Assembly: GCF_004353185.1 (NCBI RefSeq)
Contig: NZ_SMUS01000017.1
Span: forward strand, 1-64,000
Source: Clostridium cuniculi
GTDB taxonomy: Bacteria; Bacillota; Clostridia; Clostridiales; Clostridiaceae
Direction: 5' to 3'
DNA: 64,000 bases
A model generated the notes under the pieces. The model did not search any database and was not told the DNA's origin. It was given only the letters and a program-made list of their open reading frames with translations. Positions 53,819 to 62,859 of the stretch are shown piece after piece (position 1 is the first letter of the stretch; every line of letters begins with the position of its first letter). Made by a program: the position numbers and the translations under genes.

Positions 53819-53873
53819 CTTTGTTCTCCCTTTATCTGTTTATATTTGTTTATTTCAATATAAAGATATAAGG

Positions 53874-54110
53874 ATACTCTTACTTGTTTGATATTTAATT
53901 TTTATTAATATCACTCTTTTACCGAAGAGTATCGATATTATAATACTGGCAAGTCTCCTGACTTATAGATCATCACGTTATCTCTCCTTCTCAAGCATAT
54001 ATGCTCAATGGATTACTTTGAAATAACATTCCCTAAATACAGTAGCGGCACTGTGTAGGACTTTCACCTAACTTCCTTTTTAATAAAAATAGATATTTAT
54101 ATATGTCTAT
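53874..54110 (-). promoter_or_regulatory. Cobalamin riboswitch
   Basis: Read on the minus strand, the leader contains GGTGAAAGTCCTACACAGTG, GCCGCTACTG and, at 53963-53941, the cobalamin box AGTCAGGAGACTTGCCAGTA, the three strongest conserved blocks of AdoCbl/B12 riboswitches. Downstream lies an expression platform with the inverted repeat GATACTCTT / AAGAGTATC (53933-53874). B12 binding should switch off the transport operon. The 5' edge is approximate. Confidence 0.95.
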
Positions 54111-54267
54111 TTCTAACCAATATTATTTTATTATCGTTATATTTAATAACTAACTAAGTATATCTAAATATATTAAATTTGTCTATATTTAACTGTAAAA
54201 TTATAGTATTTAAATACTATAATTTCACAACTTAATTTCAAATTCTATAATCTTAATATATAAATTT

Positions 54268-55077
54268 TTATTTTAGTTCTATTCTTTCTAAATCATAGGG
54301 AACAAATACTTGTCCATCATAAACAGATTTTGCTTCTTCACTATAAAGTCTTTTACGTTCTGGAAGCCTCTTGTCTTCTGTATGATATAAAACTAAATTT
54401 TCTACATTAAGCTCCTTTGCAAGTTTTCCTGATTCAATAGGTGTACTATGATTTTTTTCATAAGGCTTAAATATTTCTCTATCTGCATATAAGCAAAATG
54501 CTTCTGAAAGTAACCAATTGCAATTCTCAACATACTCTTTAGAAATCTCCTTATAAGGTTCATCACCAAGACAAACTAACTTCTTTTTATTTGGAAGGAT
54601 TGCCTTAAATCCAAATTGTTTATCCTTAGTAGATTCTATATCAAAAAATTCTATATTCATTCCTATAACATCTATTTTATCTCCATGACATACCTCACAA
54701 ATATTAATGCCATTACCAACAAACTTTAATAATTTTTTAGTTAACATCATATTACTTAAAGTATTTAATATGTTAACAACTTCATTATGCCCGTATATAT
54801 TAAATTCACCTTCATATTTTCCTTCACTAATTAATGCAGCATATTTTCTTATTATCCATATTGCTCCAATTATATGATCTGTATGTCCATGTGTAACAAA
54901 CATCCCTTTAATATTTTTATAATTAATTTCAGCCTTTTCTAATTGAGCTAATATTCCGTTTCCGCCACCTGCATCTACTAAGAAATACTCATTATTATTT
55001 CTTAGTGCAAAACAAGTGTTATAACATTTTGTTACCATTGCAGAACCTGTTCCTAACATAATTAATTCCATATTCAT
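54268..55077 (-). CDS. Metallo-beta-lactamase-fold hydrolase (RNase Z-like shape)
   Basis: About 269 residues. The MBL motif THGHTDHIIGAIW (about 64-76) gives four metal ligands; further ligands are the His in IYGHN, the Asp of LGDEP (about 175) and HTEDK (about 247). MLGTGSAMVT at the start is typical of the RNase Z/ElaC and arylsulfatase-like subgroup, but the flexible arm of RNase Z is not evident, so function is unclear. I chose ATG at 55077 because AGAGGTG precedes it; the longer frame begins at the GTG of that site. Confidence 0.85.
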   Translation of the reverse strand: MNMELIMLGTGSAMVTKCYNTCFALRNNNEYFLVDAGGGNGILAQLEKAEINYKNIKGMFVTHGHTDHIIGAIWIIRKYAALISEGKYEGEFNIYGHNEVVNILNTLSNMMLTKKLLKFVGNGINICEVCHGDKIDVIGMNIEFFDIESTKDKQFGFKAILPNKKKLVCLGDEPYKEISKEYVENCNWLLSEAFCLYADREIFKPYEKNHSTPIESGKLAKELNVENLVLYHTEDKRLPERKRLYSEEAKSVYDGQVFVPYDLERIELK

Positions 55078-55200
55078 ATTATGCACCTCTTTCTAGTAAA
55101 AATTTTCTTATGTCTATCTTACATAAATATTTAGTAAATAACAAAGTTAAATTTTCAACCTTATGTTAATTCTATAAAAATAAAATTTTTATTTACACAA

Positions 55201-55228
55201 AAATTCACCATATATTTATGGTGAATTT
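55201..55228 (-). terminator. Terminator after the antiporter gene
   Basis: A perfect 12-bp stem AAATTCACCATA / TATGGTGAATTT with a 4-base loop and a T-rich tail on the minus strand, directly after the antiporter stop codon. Confidence 0.85.
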
Positions 55229-55236
55229 CTAATAAT

Positions 55237-56880
55237 TTATACAGTTATTAAGTCTTCTATTTCTTCCATATTATTTGATGTTATAACTAATATATCTCCT
55301 GGATTAATTATTGTATTGCCATTAGGAACTAATACTTGTCCCCTTCTTTTTATCATAACTATAAGAACATCATCTGGAATAGCTGCATCCTTTATAGATT
55401 TATTAGTTAAACCGCTTTTTTCTTCAACAGAAACCTCTGTTAATGTTGTACTCTTATCTTCTTTATATTCATTAAAGTGTTTAAGTTTATTACCAGATAA
55501 CACTAATATATCTCCTGGTAAAATTTCTGTAGACCCATTTGGTACAAATACATCCCCATTTCTCTTTATCATTACCACAAGAATATCTTCAGGTATGTTA
55601 GCATCCATTATTGTTTTATTCGCTATAATATTATGCTCATCAATTGTAAACTCTATTAACTTTGTACTCTTGTCTTCTTTATAATCATTAAAAGTCTTTA
55701 AAACAGACTCATCATTGTCTATTAAATCTAATTTTTTAGCTAATCTCGGAATAACTGTACCTTGTACAGCCACTGAGAATAATGCTATAAAAAATATTAT
55801 ATGAAAAATATCATTATTTATTGCCACTCCATATGTTTCGGCAAATATTGCAAAAACTATTGATGCGGCACCTCTTATCCCTACCCATGATATAAAAATT
55901 TCTTCTTTTATAGGTGTTTTAAACCAATATAAAATACTAAATATTGCAACTGGCCTTGCTACAAAAATCATAAATATTGATATTGATATTCCCTTAATCA
56001 TTACTGATGGTATCTTTGATGGAAATGCCAATAATCCAAGTAAAAAGAATAACATGATTTGCATAATCCATGATATCCCATCAAAAAACTGAAATATACT
56101 TTTCTTATGTGGTATCTTTGCATTTCCTATTATAATACCTGTAATATAAACACTTAAATATCCATTTCCTAAAAAATATTCACTTAATGAATAAGCTAAC
56201 ACTGCTATAGCAGTTACAAAGATGGGATAAAATCCTTCTATTTCAAATTTAGCATGTCTTAATAAGTAAATAGATAATTTAGCTAAAACAACTGAAACTA
56301 TTACTCCTACTATAACTTGCTTTAATATCATTGGGATTATATTACCATATCCCCCACCAGCCATTAATCCTAATATTATTACTGTAAGCATATATGCACA
56401 TGGATCATTACTACCACTTTCTAACTCTAACATAGATGCAATTGACCCTCGTAAATTTAACCGTTGAGATCTTAATATTGCAAATACAGATGCTGCATCT
56501 GTAGAGCCAACAATTGACCCTATAAGTAATCCTTCTAATAACGTTGTTTTAAACACAAAAAAACAAAATAATCCTGTTAATATAGCTGTAAAAACAACTC
56601 CTAATGTTGACATAAAAACCGATTGTACTGCTACTGGTTTAGCCATACTCCAATTGGTACCAAATCCCCCATAAAACATTATAAATATCAATGCTATAGT
56701 ACTTACTTTGCTAGCTAATTGATAGTCATTAAAATATATTCCAACAATCCCATCAGATCCAAATAACATTCCGAACACCATAAATATTAAAAGAATTGGT
56801 ACACCAAACCTATATAATATCTTAGTAGAAGTTATACACATTAATAATACTAATGCACAAATAATCATTAATTTTATCAT
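55237..56880 (-). CDS. CPA1-family K+(Na+)/H+ antiporter with two RCK_C domains
   Basis: 547 residues. Residues 1-385 have about 12-13 membrane helices with the family signatures FGMLFGSDG, GSIVGSTDAASVFAILRS and LELESGSNDPCAYMLT (transport Asp) and ISWVGIRGAASIVFA. This is the NhaP2/CvrA-like group. Two tandem RCK_C/TrkA_C domains follow (about 400-470 and 475-547), near repeats of each other: DEHNIIANKTIMDANIPEDI... and EEKSGLTNKSIKDAAIPDDV.... Such domains bind regulatory ligands, often cyclic-di-AMP in Firmicutes. Function: cation efflux coupled to proton entry. It is transcribed alone, with its own terminator. Confidence 0.9.
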   Translation of the reverse strand: MIKLMIICALVLLMCITSTKILYRFGVPILLIFMVFGMLFGSDGIVGIYFNDYQLASKVSTIALIFIMFYGGFGTNWSMAKPVAVQSVFMSTLGVVFTAILTGLFCFFVFKTTLLEGLLIGSIVGSTDAASVFAILRSQRLNLRGSIASMLELESGSNDPCAYMLTVIILGLMAGGGYGNIIPMILKQVIVGVIVSVVLAKLSIYLLRHAKFEIEGFYPIFVTAIAVLAYSLSEYFLGNGYLSVYITGIIIGNAKIPHKKSIFQFFDGISWIMQIMLFFLLGLLAFPSKIPSVMIKGISISIFMIFVARPVAIFSILYWFKTPIKEEIFISWVGIRGAASIVFAIFAETYGVAINNDIFHIIFFIALFSVAVQGTVIPRLAKKLDLIDNDESVLKTFNDYKEDKSTKLIEFTIDEHNIIANKTIMDANIPEDILVVMIKRNGDVFVPNGSTEILPGDILVLSGNKLKHFNEYKEDKSTTLTEVSVEEKSGLTNKSIKDAAIPDDVLIVMIKRRGQVLVPNGNTIINPGDILVITSNNMEEIEDLITV

Positions 56881-57029
56881 AGATTACCCCCTTTACAGAA
56901 TTTTAATCAATACTCTCTCCCTTTATACTATTCATTTATTGCCCTATCTGAGTCTAAAAATATAAAAATTAACTTATTTTCTTAAATTGAATATACTATT
57001 TCTATAATAATTTAATTTGGAGTATTTTT

Positions 57030-58115
57030 ATGAGTACAAATAGTTATAATGACTTCACAAATAATGATGAACTTCTAACCCCTCCTTATTCAGATTATGA
57101 ATTCTCACCTCTTCCTTATGAATTACTAAATTCACGTTCTCAATTACCACCTGGCGGGAACTTTCCTGGTGGTAACTTTCCTGGTGGAAACCCTCCTGGA
57201 GGATTTCCTGGTTTGCCACCCTTTCCTAATTTACCTGGAAACAACTTTCCTGGTGGTTCACCTGGTCAAGCTAACATGCCAAAATCTCCTCCACCTAACT
57301 ATACTCCTAGTAAAAAAGAAAAAGGCGTTCAAAGCCTTTCATCCTCTAAAGATACAAAAGCAGTTAGTCCTAATTCAATAAGATTTTGTCTTTTTAAATA
57401 TACTTATATATGGGAAGTTAGCGGTAGAAACTATTGGACATTCTTAATTAATGTAGATAGACGCTCTGTTTCTGGTTTTAGGTGGCTCGGTTTTACTTGG
57501 GTTTATTTTGGATTAGATTTAAGAAGAATAGACTCATTTATATGTTATAGATCAGATAATACTTGTGAAAATTGCGAAAACTTAAGAGAGGATAATTTGC
57601 CATTAGAAAGTAGTAAGAAAGAATATTCTATAAATGGAACTAAAAATATTTATACTAAAACATTAACCTCTATAGATATTCCTGAAGTTAAAGAAGACTA
57701 TATATCACAAACTATAGGATATATAAACGATGACACTATAGAATCAGAAATTCCTTGTTTAAAATATAGAAATACTAGCTGTAGAATCATTTTAGATATA
57801 AGTTATCCAGATTCTTATAACGAATCTTTAAAATCACAGATAAATGAAATTGCTAATAATGCAAGTATCGCTGCCATAGATACAATTACTTCACTTAGAA
57901 GTAGTGAATTCTATTTAAATCCTTTAGAAAAATTCAATGCTTCTGTTTCATTAATCCCAGAAGCACTAATTCAATTTTCTGTTAAATTTAATAGCTTATT
58001 AAATGAATTTAATTCATATCAAAGAAGCGATTTAGAAGTTAACTATTCAATAAAGGAAGAAAAAGTATCAACTAATTGGCAACCATATCCTTACTATCAA
58101 CCTTTATCTTATTAA
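57030..58115 (+). CDS. Protein with Pro/Gly-rich N-terminal repeats, function unknown
   Basis: 361 residues. Residues about 35-90 are a low-complexity PPGG/NFPGG repeat region (GGNFPGGNFPGGNPPGG), flexible and possibly surface-exposed or fibril-like. Residues about 117-180 form an aromatic block (FKYTYIWEVSGRNYWTFLINVDRRS, FRWLGFTWVYFGLDLRRIDSFICYR) followed by a Cys pair CENCENL. The rest (about 190-361) is mixed alpha/beta with no recognised motif. No signal peptide and no membrane anchor. It lies next to spore-germination protease genes, so a spore-coat or exosporium-like role is possible, but only by position. Preceded by TTTGGAG, a weak ribosome site. Confidence 0.7.
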   Translation: MSTNSYNDFTNNDELLTPPYSDYEFSPLPYELLNSRSQLPPGGNFPGGNFPGGNPPGGFPGLPPFPNLPGNNFPGGSPGQANMPKSPPPNYTPSKKEKGVQSLSSSKDTKAVSPNSIRFCLFKYTYIWEVSGRNYWTFLINVDRRSVSGFRWLGFTWVYFGLDLRRIDSFICYRSDNTCENCENLREDNLPLESSKKEYSINGTKNIYTKTLTSIDIPEVKEDYISQTIGYINDDTIESEIPCLKYRNTSCRIILDISYPDSYNESLKSQINEIANNASIAAIDTITSLRSSEFYLNPLEKFNASVSLIPEALIQFSVKFNSLLNEFNSYQRSDLEVNYSIKEEKVSTNWQPYPYYQPLSY

Positions 58116-58125
58116 AAAAATAATA

Positions 58126-58170
58126 AAAATGGCTATTTTATCTCTGATGAAAGATAAAATAGCCCCATTT
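58126..58170. terminator. Terminator between the Pro/Gly-rich and Csp genes
   Basis: GGCTATTTTATCT pairs with AGATAAAATAGCC around an 8-base loop, and the stem extends with AAAT/ATTT, between convergent genes. Confidence 0.85.
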
Positions 58171-58247
58171 GCCCTCTATAATACTAAAACTAATATAGCC
58201 TCATAAAATCACTTGTAAAAATCTTTAAAATTAAATATTAACTAAAC

Positions 58248-60032
58248 TTAAATCATATTTTCAAATATTTTATAAAAATTAAGTATACCATATCCTAGTT
58301 CTGGATTAGGATATGAGTCCTTTCCCCTCTTTGTAACTCCCCTAGTTAAAAAAGTCTTTATACTTTGAGAATACATATATGGATAATTTCCTTGTACTAT
58401 TCCCCATTGGAATAATAAAACACAAGCTCCTGCCCCAATAGCAGCTGATAGACTAGTTCCATTTATTATTTGAGTAGAATTATTTAGCCCTACTGTCATT
58501 GTGTTAACTCCACCTGCAGCAAAATCTATTTTATTTATATATTCTTGCCTAAATGATAATCCTGAATAAGTCAATAAATTATTGTTATTTTGATTGTATG
58601 CCGCAACTGTAACAACAAAATTAGAATCTCCAGGAGTTGTTATTGTTCCATATGGATCACTTGGTGAAAATCTAGTATTAGGTAATGATAAACCATACTG
58701 CCATAGCCACGCATTGTATTTTGCCATTTCTCCGCTTCTTAACTTTAACTTTATCTGCCATATACCTGATGCTATATTTGCAAAATATATAGATATTAAT
58801 TCATTACCAGCATATTCTTCCGGTAAAAAATAAGAGATTCTTGTCTGAGTTTTTTCAAAAATAAATTTATTATCTCGCTGCACATTAATTGCTGCTTGAA
58901 TAAAACCTGTTTCTTCACCTGAAGGTGAAACTAAGTTTATATCTACAATACTTGGTAGGTCTATCCATATTTCTATTCCCATATACCTTTGATTTTCCTC
59001 AACAAATAAATTTATAGTTTCTTCCTTATTACTATTTCTTATAATACCAGATACATGCTCATCTCTATTTCCTTCATTTCCAGCCCCAGTTACAATTACA
59101 ATCCCAACATTACTTGATATACTTTCTATATATCCATCAAATAGATTATTACCCTTATGATCTCCGTTATTACTACCTAAAGGCAGTAATACTACTACAG
59201 GTATTTTTTTATTTAATAAAACTTTTTTTAAATACTCTATAGCTGGGAAAATTGCCGTTAATTCAAAAATTGGAGTGTTTGTATTTAGCAATTTCTTAGT
59301 ACGATTAGCTTCACTTAATTTAATTATTACAAATTCACACTTTGGTGCTATTCCCTTTATCTCTTTATTTTTTCCCGTTGCACCAACAATTCCTGCCATT
59401 CCTGTTCCATGCCCATTCAAATCTTTACTTGGAACTATATTATAAGGATTTTCTCCCAATTCATAAGCTTCTATAGCCTTATTTATTTCTTCATTTGTAT
59501 AAAGAGAACCAAAAGGTACACCTTTTAATTCACTTTCATTTGATTGTATAGTTTGATCCCAAATACTAATTATTCTACTTTTTCCATTCTCATCTCTAAA
59601 CTCATCATTTAAATAATCTATTCCAGTATCAATAATTCCTACAATAACTCCTTCTCCACTTAAATTTAAAGGAGTATTAATTCCAACTGTACTAACTTGT
59701 GCTGCATCAATTGCAGATATTTCTTGAAGTGTATATAACTGTGGCGGAATTATATAAATTATCTTAAAATCACCGATATCAAGATATTTTTCAAGTATTC
59801 CTCTTATATACTTTGTATCCTTATTACTTACTATTTGATCCTCTAGTTCTATAATATCTATTTTCAAAGATATTATTGCATAATTATTATTTACTTCTGT
59901 AATATATAATCCCTTATCATTTTTAGGTACCTTAGGAATATTACCGGAATATTGAACCATAATATGATTATAATCAGGACTATTAAAAATATACTCTGTA
60001 TTTGTATTATTATTCAATTTATACCCCTCCAT
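58248..60032 (-). CDS. Csp-type germination-specific subtilisin-like protease (paralogue 1)
   Basis: 594 residues of the S8 subtilase family without a signal peptide. After an N-terminal pro-region (about 1-95) the catalytic triad is intact: Asp in GIIDTGIDYLND (about 133), His in NGHGTGMAGIVGA (about 206) and Ser in IINGTSLSAAIGAG (about 520). An inserted jelly-roll region separates His and Ser, as in the Csp family that processes pro-SleC during germination in clostridia. It ends with a GYGILNFYKIFENMI tail shared with the third paralogue. It lies 8 bases after paralogue 2 and is likely co-transcribed. GGAGGGG lies inside the first codons, so a TTG at 60017 is a rival start. Confidence 0.88.
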   Translation of the reverse strand: MEGYKLNNNTNTEYIFNSPDYNHIMVQYSGNIPKVPKNDKGLYITEVNNNYAIISLKIDIIELEDQIVSNKDTKYIRGILEKYLDIGDFKIIYIIPPQLYTLQEISAIDAAQVSTVGINTPLNLSGEGVIVGIIDTGIDYLNDEFRDENGKSRIISIWDQTIQSNESELKGVPFGSLYTNEEINKAIEAYELGENPYNIVPSKDLNGHGTGMAGIVGATGKNKEIKGIAPKCEFVIIKLSEANRTKKLLNTNTPIFELTAIFPAIEYLKKVLLNKKIPVVVLLPLGSNNGDHKGNNLFDGYIESISSNVGIVIVTGAGNEGNRDEHVSGIIRNSNKEETINLFVEENQRYMGIEIWIDLPSIVDINLVSPSGEETGFIQAAINVQRDNKFIFEKTQTRISYFLPEEYAGNELISIYFANIASGIWQIKLKLRSGEMAKYNAWLWQYGLSLPNTRFSPSDPYGTITTPGDSNFVVTVAAYNQNNNNLLTYSGLSFRQEYINKIDFAAGGVNTMTVGLNNSTQIINGTSLSAAIGAGACVLLFQWGIVQGNYPYMYSQSIKTFLTRGVTKRGKDSYPNPELGYGILNFYKIFENMI

Positions 60033-60040
60033 TAACCTGC

Positions 60041-61828
60041 TTAATCCAATGGATATCTTATAAATAAATTATTTATATAATACTCTATATATTTTTCCTT
60101 ATATCTATGCCCTCCACCAATTACATTAAATGATTCTAATAAATCCAATTTTCCATACCCTATATCTTTATTAGGATATTCGTAGTTCTCCTCTCTTCTG
60201 GCTCCATATATTAAAAAACTTCTTAACTTTACTGAATATACACCTGGATCTTTTAAATTATTAATTTGCCATTGTATTAAAAGGCATATTGCACCAGCTA
60301 CAATTGCTGTAGCTGCAGAACTACCACTTATAGGTATAATTTTATCATTATCTCCTGAAGTAGTTAAAATATTAACCCCATCTGCTGTTAAATCTGGATT
60401 TATAATTTCATTAGAATCCCATCCTTTTCCAGACGCAGCAACTATTGAGTTATTCATACTATTATAATAAGCAACAGTTGTAACTCTTTTCGCTGTAGAA
60501 GGTATGGTTAATGTAGTATCTTGATTCGAATTTAAAAATTTAGTATCCTCTGGTAATAAAGTTTTATCTGGTAACCAAATATCAAATCTTCCATTAGTAA
60601 TATATTCTCCTCTTAAATTTATCTTCCATATTCCACCTTTAATATCTGTAAATGATAATAAAAATAGCTGATGCCCAGTAAAATTCTCAGGATTATAACC
60701 AGTAACTTTTAAATTTGTATTTAATAAATAAAAGTTTTTCTCATATGTTGAAAATATCTTTGGAACAAAGTATCCCATTTCCTCTCCTGATGGATCTATT
60801 ACATTTAACGACATAATATCTGGCTTTTGAACCCATATATAGAATTCAAAATATTTCATACTTTTAGATATTACTAATTCTACTGTTCCCACATCTCCAC
60901 TGTTCTTTACATAATTCATAGCATGCCCTTCTGAATCCCCAGAATTTCCAGTACCTGCTACAAAAATAACTCCTTCTTCATTGGCAAGGGAAGTTATAAA
61001 TCTAGATGTAATGTTATATCCATCATGACTTCCATCTTGGCTACCTACTCCACAAAAAATTACTAATGGTCTATTAATTTCTTCAGCTGTCTTTCTCAAA
61101 AACTCTATTGCTGATAATATTTCAGCATTACTATATACAGGAACTTGTTTAAGATTGTTTTCTCTTAATCTTTTTTTATAATTAGGTGATTCTAATAGCT
61201 TTACAACCAAGAAGTCACAATCATGAGCAATCCCCTGCATTTGACCATTATATCCCCTAGCTCCAATTATCCCTGCCATCTTAGTACCATGATCAACTTC
61301 ATCTTTACAATTAACTATGCTATAGGGATCTCCTCCTGATTTATATGTTTTTATTGCTTCATTAATTTCTTCATTATAATATACTGTTCCAAACTTAAAA
61401 TCACTTTTCGCTTTCACTTGTACATTTTGATCCCATATTCTTAATATTCTTGATGTATCATCTTCTCTAATAAATTCTTGATTAAGATAATTTATTCCAC
61501 TATCTATCATTCCCACTAATACACCTTTTCCTGTTAAATTTAAATATGGATTAATTTTAAGTTTATGTATATTATCAGCATTAGATGGATCTATCTCTTG
61601 CAATACATATATACTCTTAGCCTCAACAAAAATAATTGAAGGAACATCTAATCTTAATTTATTCAAGTTATTTGCTTCGACTGCAACTACTGCTAATGTA
61701 TCTGTTATAGTTGTTCCACACGCATAATCAAGCTTATTTATTTGATCTTGAAATTCCCCTCTGTATTCTACAACATAATGTTCATAATTCTCATCTAAAT
61801 ATTTATTACAAACTTTATCTCCTTCCAT
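60041..61828 (-). CDS. Csp-type germination-specific subtilisin-like protease (paralogue 2)
   Basis: 595 residues, same architecture as its neighbour but more diverged: Asp in GMIDSGINYLN (about 108), His in VDHGTKMAGIIGA (about 178), Ser in ISGSSAATAIVAG (about 510), so all catalytic residues are present. A pro-region occupies about 1-90. It lacks a signal peptide. Gene order and family suggest a role in cleaving the cortex-lytic enzyme precursor during germination; which of CspA, B or C it represents cannot be set here. ATG with GGAGGAAAATCT upstream. The FusB-type gene is divergent from it. Confidence 0.87.
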   Translation of the reverse strand: MEGDKVCNKYLDENYEHYVVEYRGEFQDQINKLDYACGTTITDTLAVVAVEANNLNKLRLDVPSIIFVEAKSIYVLQEIDPSNADNIHKLKINPYLNLTGKGVLVGMIDSGINYLNQEFIREDDTSRILRIWDQNVQVKAKSDFKFGTVYYNEEINEAIKTYKSGGDPYSIVNCKDEVDHGTKMAGIIGARGYNGQMQGIAHDCDFLVVKLLESPNYKKRLRENNLKQVPVYSNAEILSAIEFLRKTAEEINRPLVIFCGVGSQDGSHDGYNITSRFITSLANEEGVIFVAGTGNSGDSEGHAMNYVKNSGDVGTVELVISKSMKYFEFYIWVQKPDIMSLNVIDPSGEEMGYFVPKIFSTYEKNFYLLNTNLKVTGYNPENFTGHQLFLLSFTDIKGGIWKINLRGEYITNGRFDIWLPDKTLLPEDTKFLNSNQDTTLTIPSTAKRVTTVAYYNSMNNSIVAASGKGWDSNEIINPDLTADGVNILTTSGDNDKIIPISGSSAATAIVAGAICLLIQWQINNLKDPGVYSVKLRSFLIYGARREENYEYPNKDIGYGKLDLLESFNVIGGGHRYKEKYIEYYINNLFIRYPLD

Positions 61829-61876
61829 AGATTTTCCTCCAATATATATATATTTATTAAATTTATATGATTATGC

Positions 61877-61882
61877 TATAAT
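61877..61882 (+). promoter_or_regulatory. Extended -10 promoter for the leader peptide and fusB-type gene
   Basis: TGCTATAAT gives a perfect TATAAT with the upstream TGN extension. Transcription would begin near 61889, just before the AGGAGGTG of the leader peptide. The -35 region is A/T-rich without a clear TTGACA, as allowed for extended -10 promoters. Confidence 0.65.
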
Positions 61883-61910
61883 CTAAATGATATATTAGGA
61901 GGTGTTTTTT

Positions 61911-62009
61911 ATGAAGGTATATAATACATTCATTTTTAAACCTAATTGCTCCATGCAAAGACTACATAAATATCAGCTATGCTTTGTTTGGAGCCTAAGC
62001 AGTTATTAA
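61911..62009 (+). CDS. Short leader peptide upstream of the fusB-type gene
   Basis: 32 codons, MKVYNTFIFKPNCSMQRLHK and a further 12 residues to a TAA stop. It has a strong ribosome site (AGGAGGTG, 6 bases before ATG), stronger than that of the main gene. Its coding sequence overlaps all arms of the attenuator hairpins, so translation through it would rearrange the RNA. The role is inferred: a ribosome-sensing peptide of the kind seen before erm, cat and some ribosome-protection genes. Confidence 0.65.
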   Translation: MKVYNTFIFKPNCSMQRLHKYQLCFVWSLSSY

Positions 62010-62095
62010 ATTAGCTGATTCTTTTAGGTTCTGTAACACATAGCTTTTAGTATTCTTTGCTTTAAATTTAAATCTGATAGAAATGAGGTGTTATT
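61939..62095 (+). promoter_or_regulatory. Attenuator with mutually exclusive hairpins before the fusB-type gene
   Basis: Four arms are visible. AACCTAA (61939-61945) can pair with TTAGGTT (62024-62030). GCTCCATGCAAAG (61948-61960) can pair with CTTTGTTTGGAGC (61982-61994). GAGCCTAA (61991-61998) can pair with TTAGGTTC (62024-62031), with an inner CAGTTA/TAGCTG stem. TAACAC (62034-62039) can pair with GTGTTA (62088-62093), covering the ribosome site of the main gene. The second and third pairings exclude one another. No T run follows the third stem, which favours translational over transcriptional attenuation. Confidence 0.65.
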
Positions 62096-62749
62096 ATGAC
62101 TGTTTTTATAAAAAAGCAACAATTTAATTATATAAAAAAGTGTTTATTTGATTTAAATAATGCTTTTAGAAACTGTGTAGATAGTAATATTATTGAAACT
62201 ACAAAAGTTATTGCACAGGATAAAATATTAGCTTTCTTTGATAATTTATCGGAAGAAGAAAAAGAAATACTAAATATAAGTAAAATAAATGAACCATTAC
62301 ATATTGATATATACTTAAAAGATTTAAATCAGTATGTATATGGTATGCCTAATATAACCAAAAGTGAACTTACTAAAATATTTAAAAAGGAAAAGAAACT
62401 TAAAATTCCTGACTTAAATATAGAAGATTCAAAGCTTGTATATTTAGGCTGGATTGATGAATCAACAAAGAAACTTCTTATTACTTATAATATGGATGGA
62501 AAACTTTTAGGAATGGCTTGTAGACTTACCTCTCCTAAGCCAAAGAATTCTAATGTATGTACCCTGTGTAATCATATTGGCTCTGAAAATGAAGTTGCAT
62601 TTGTTTCACCTATTTGCAAACCAAGGAGTGAAGATGATTATAAATCACTAGGCTTTCATATATGTTTAAATAGCGCTGAATGTAATGATAGAATTACTTC
62701 TACTGAAAAGCTTGAGGAGCTATTAAAAACTGTTAATAGAATAAAGTAA
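62096..62749 (+). CDS. FusB/FusC-type elongation factor G-binding protein
   Basis: 217 residues, the usual size of this family. The N-terminal helical domain (about 1-95) and the C-terminal treble-clef zinc finger (CTLCNH about 158-163, then FHICLNSAEC about 191-200) match FusB. Family members bind EF-G and free it from the ribosome when fusidic acid is present, giving resistance; chromosomal homologues may have a housekeeping role in ribosome rescue. Preceded by GAGGTG and a leader-peptide attenuator, which suggests induction by stalled ribosomes. It lies on the opposite strand inside a cluster of csp genes. Confidence 0.88.
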   Translation: MTVFIKKQQFNYIKKCLFDLNNAFRNCVDSNIIETTKVIAQDKILAFFDNLSEEEKEILNISKINEPLHIDIYLKDLNQYVYGMPNITKSELTKIFKKEKKLKIPDLNIEDSKLVYLGWIDESTKKLLITYNMDGKLLGMACRLTSPKPKNSNVCTLCNHIGSENEVAFVSPICKPRSEDDYKSLGFHICLNSAECNDRITSTEKLEELLKTVNRIK

Positions 62750-62796
62750 TATTATAAAAATTTAAACATATATTATGTATTAAATCTATTAAATAC

Positions 62797-62836
62797 TACA
62801 ATACTATATCAAAACTTACTTTGATATAGTATTGTA
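62797..62836. terminator. Bidirectional terminator
   Basis: TACAATACTATATCAAA pairs perfectly with TTTGATATAGTATTGTA around a 6-base loop, between the fusB-type gene and the convergent third csp gene. Confidence 0.87.
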
Positions 62837-62859
62837 AAATTATATATTACTAGCTTCCT

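Noticed and set aside
61829-62095. Insertion element carrying the fusB-type gene
   Set aside because: No terminal inverted repeats, transposase or target duplication were seen around the gene; only attenuator hairpins and a terminator.
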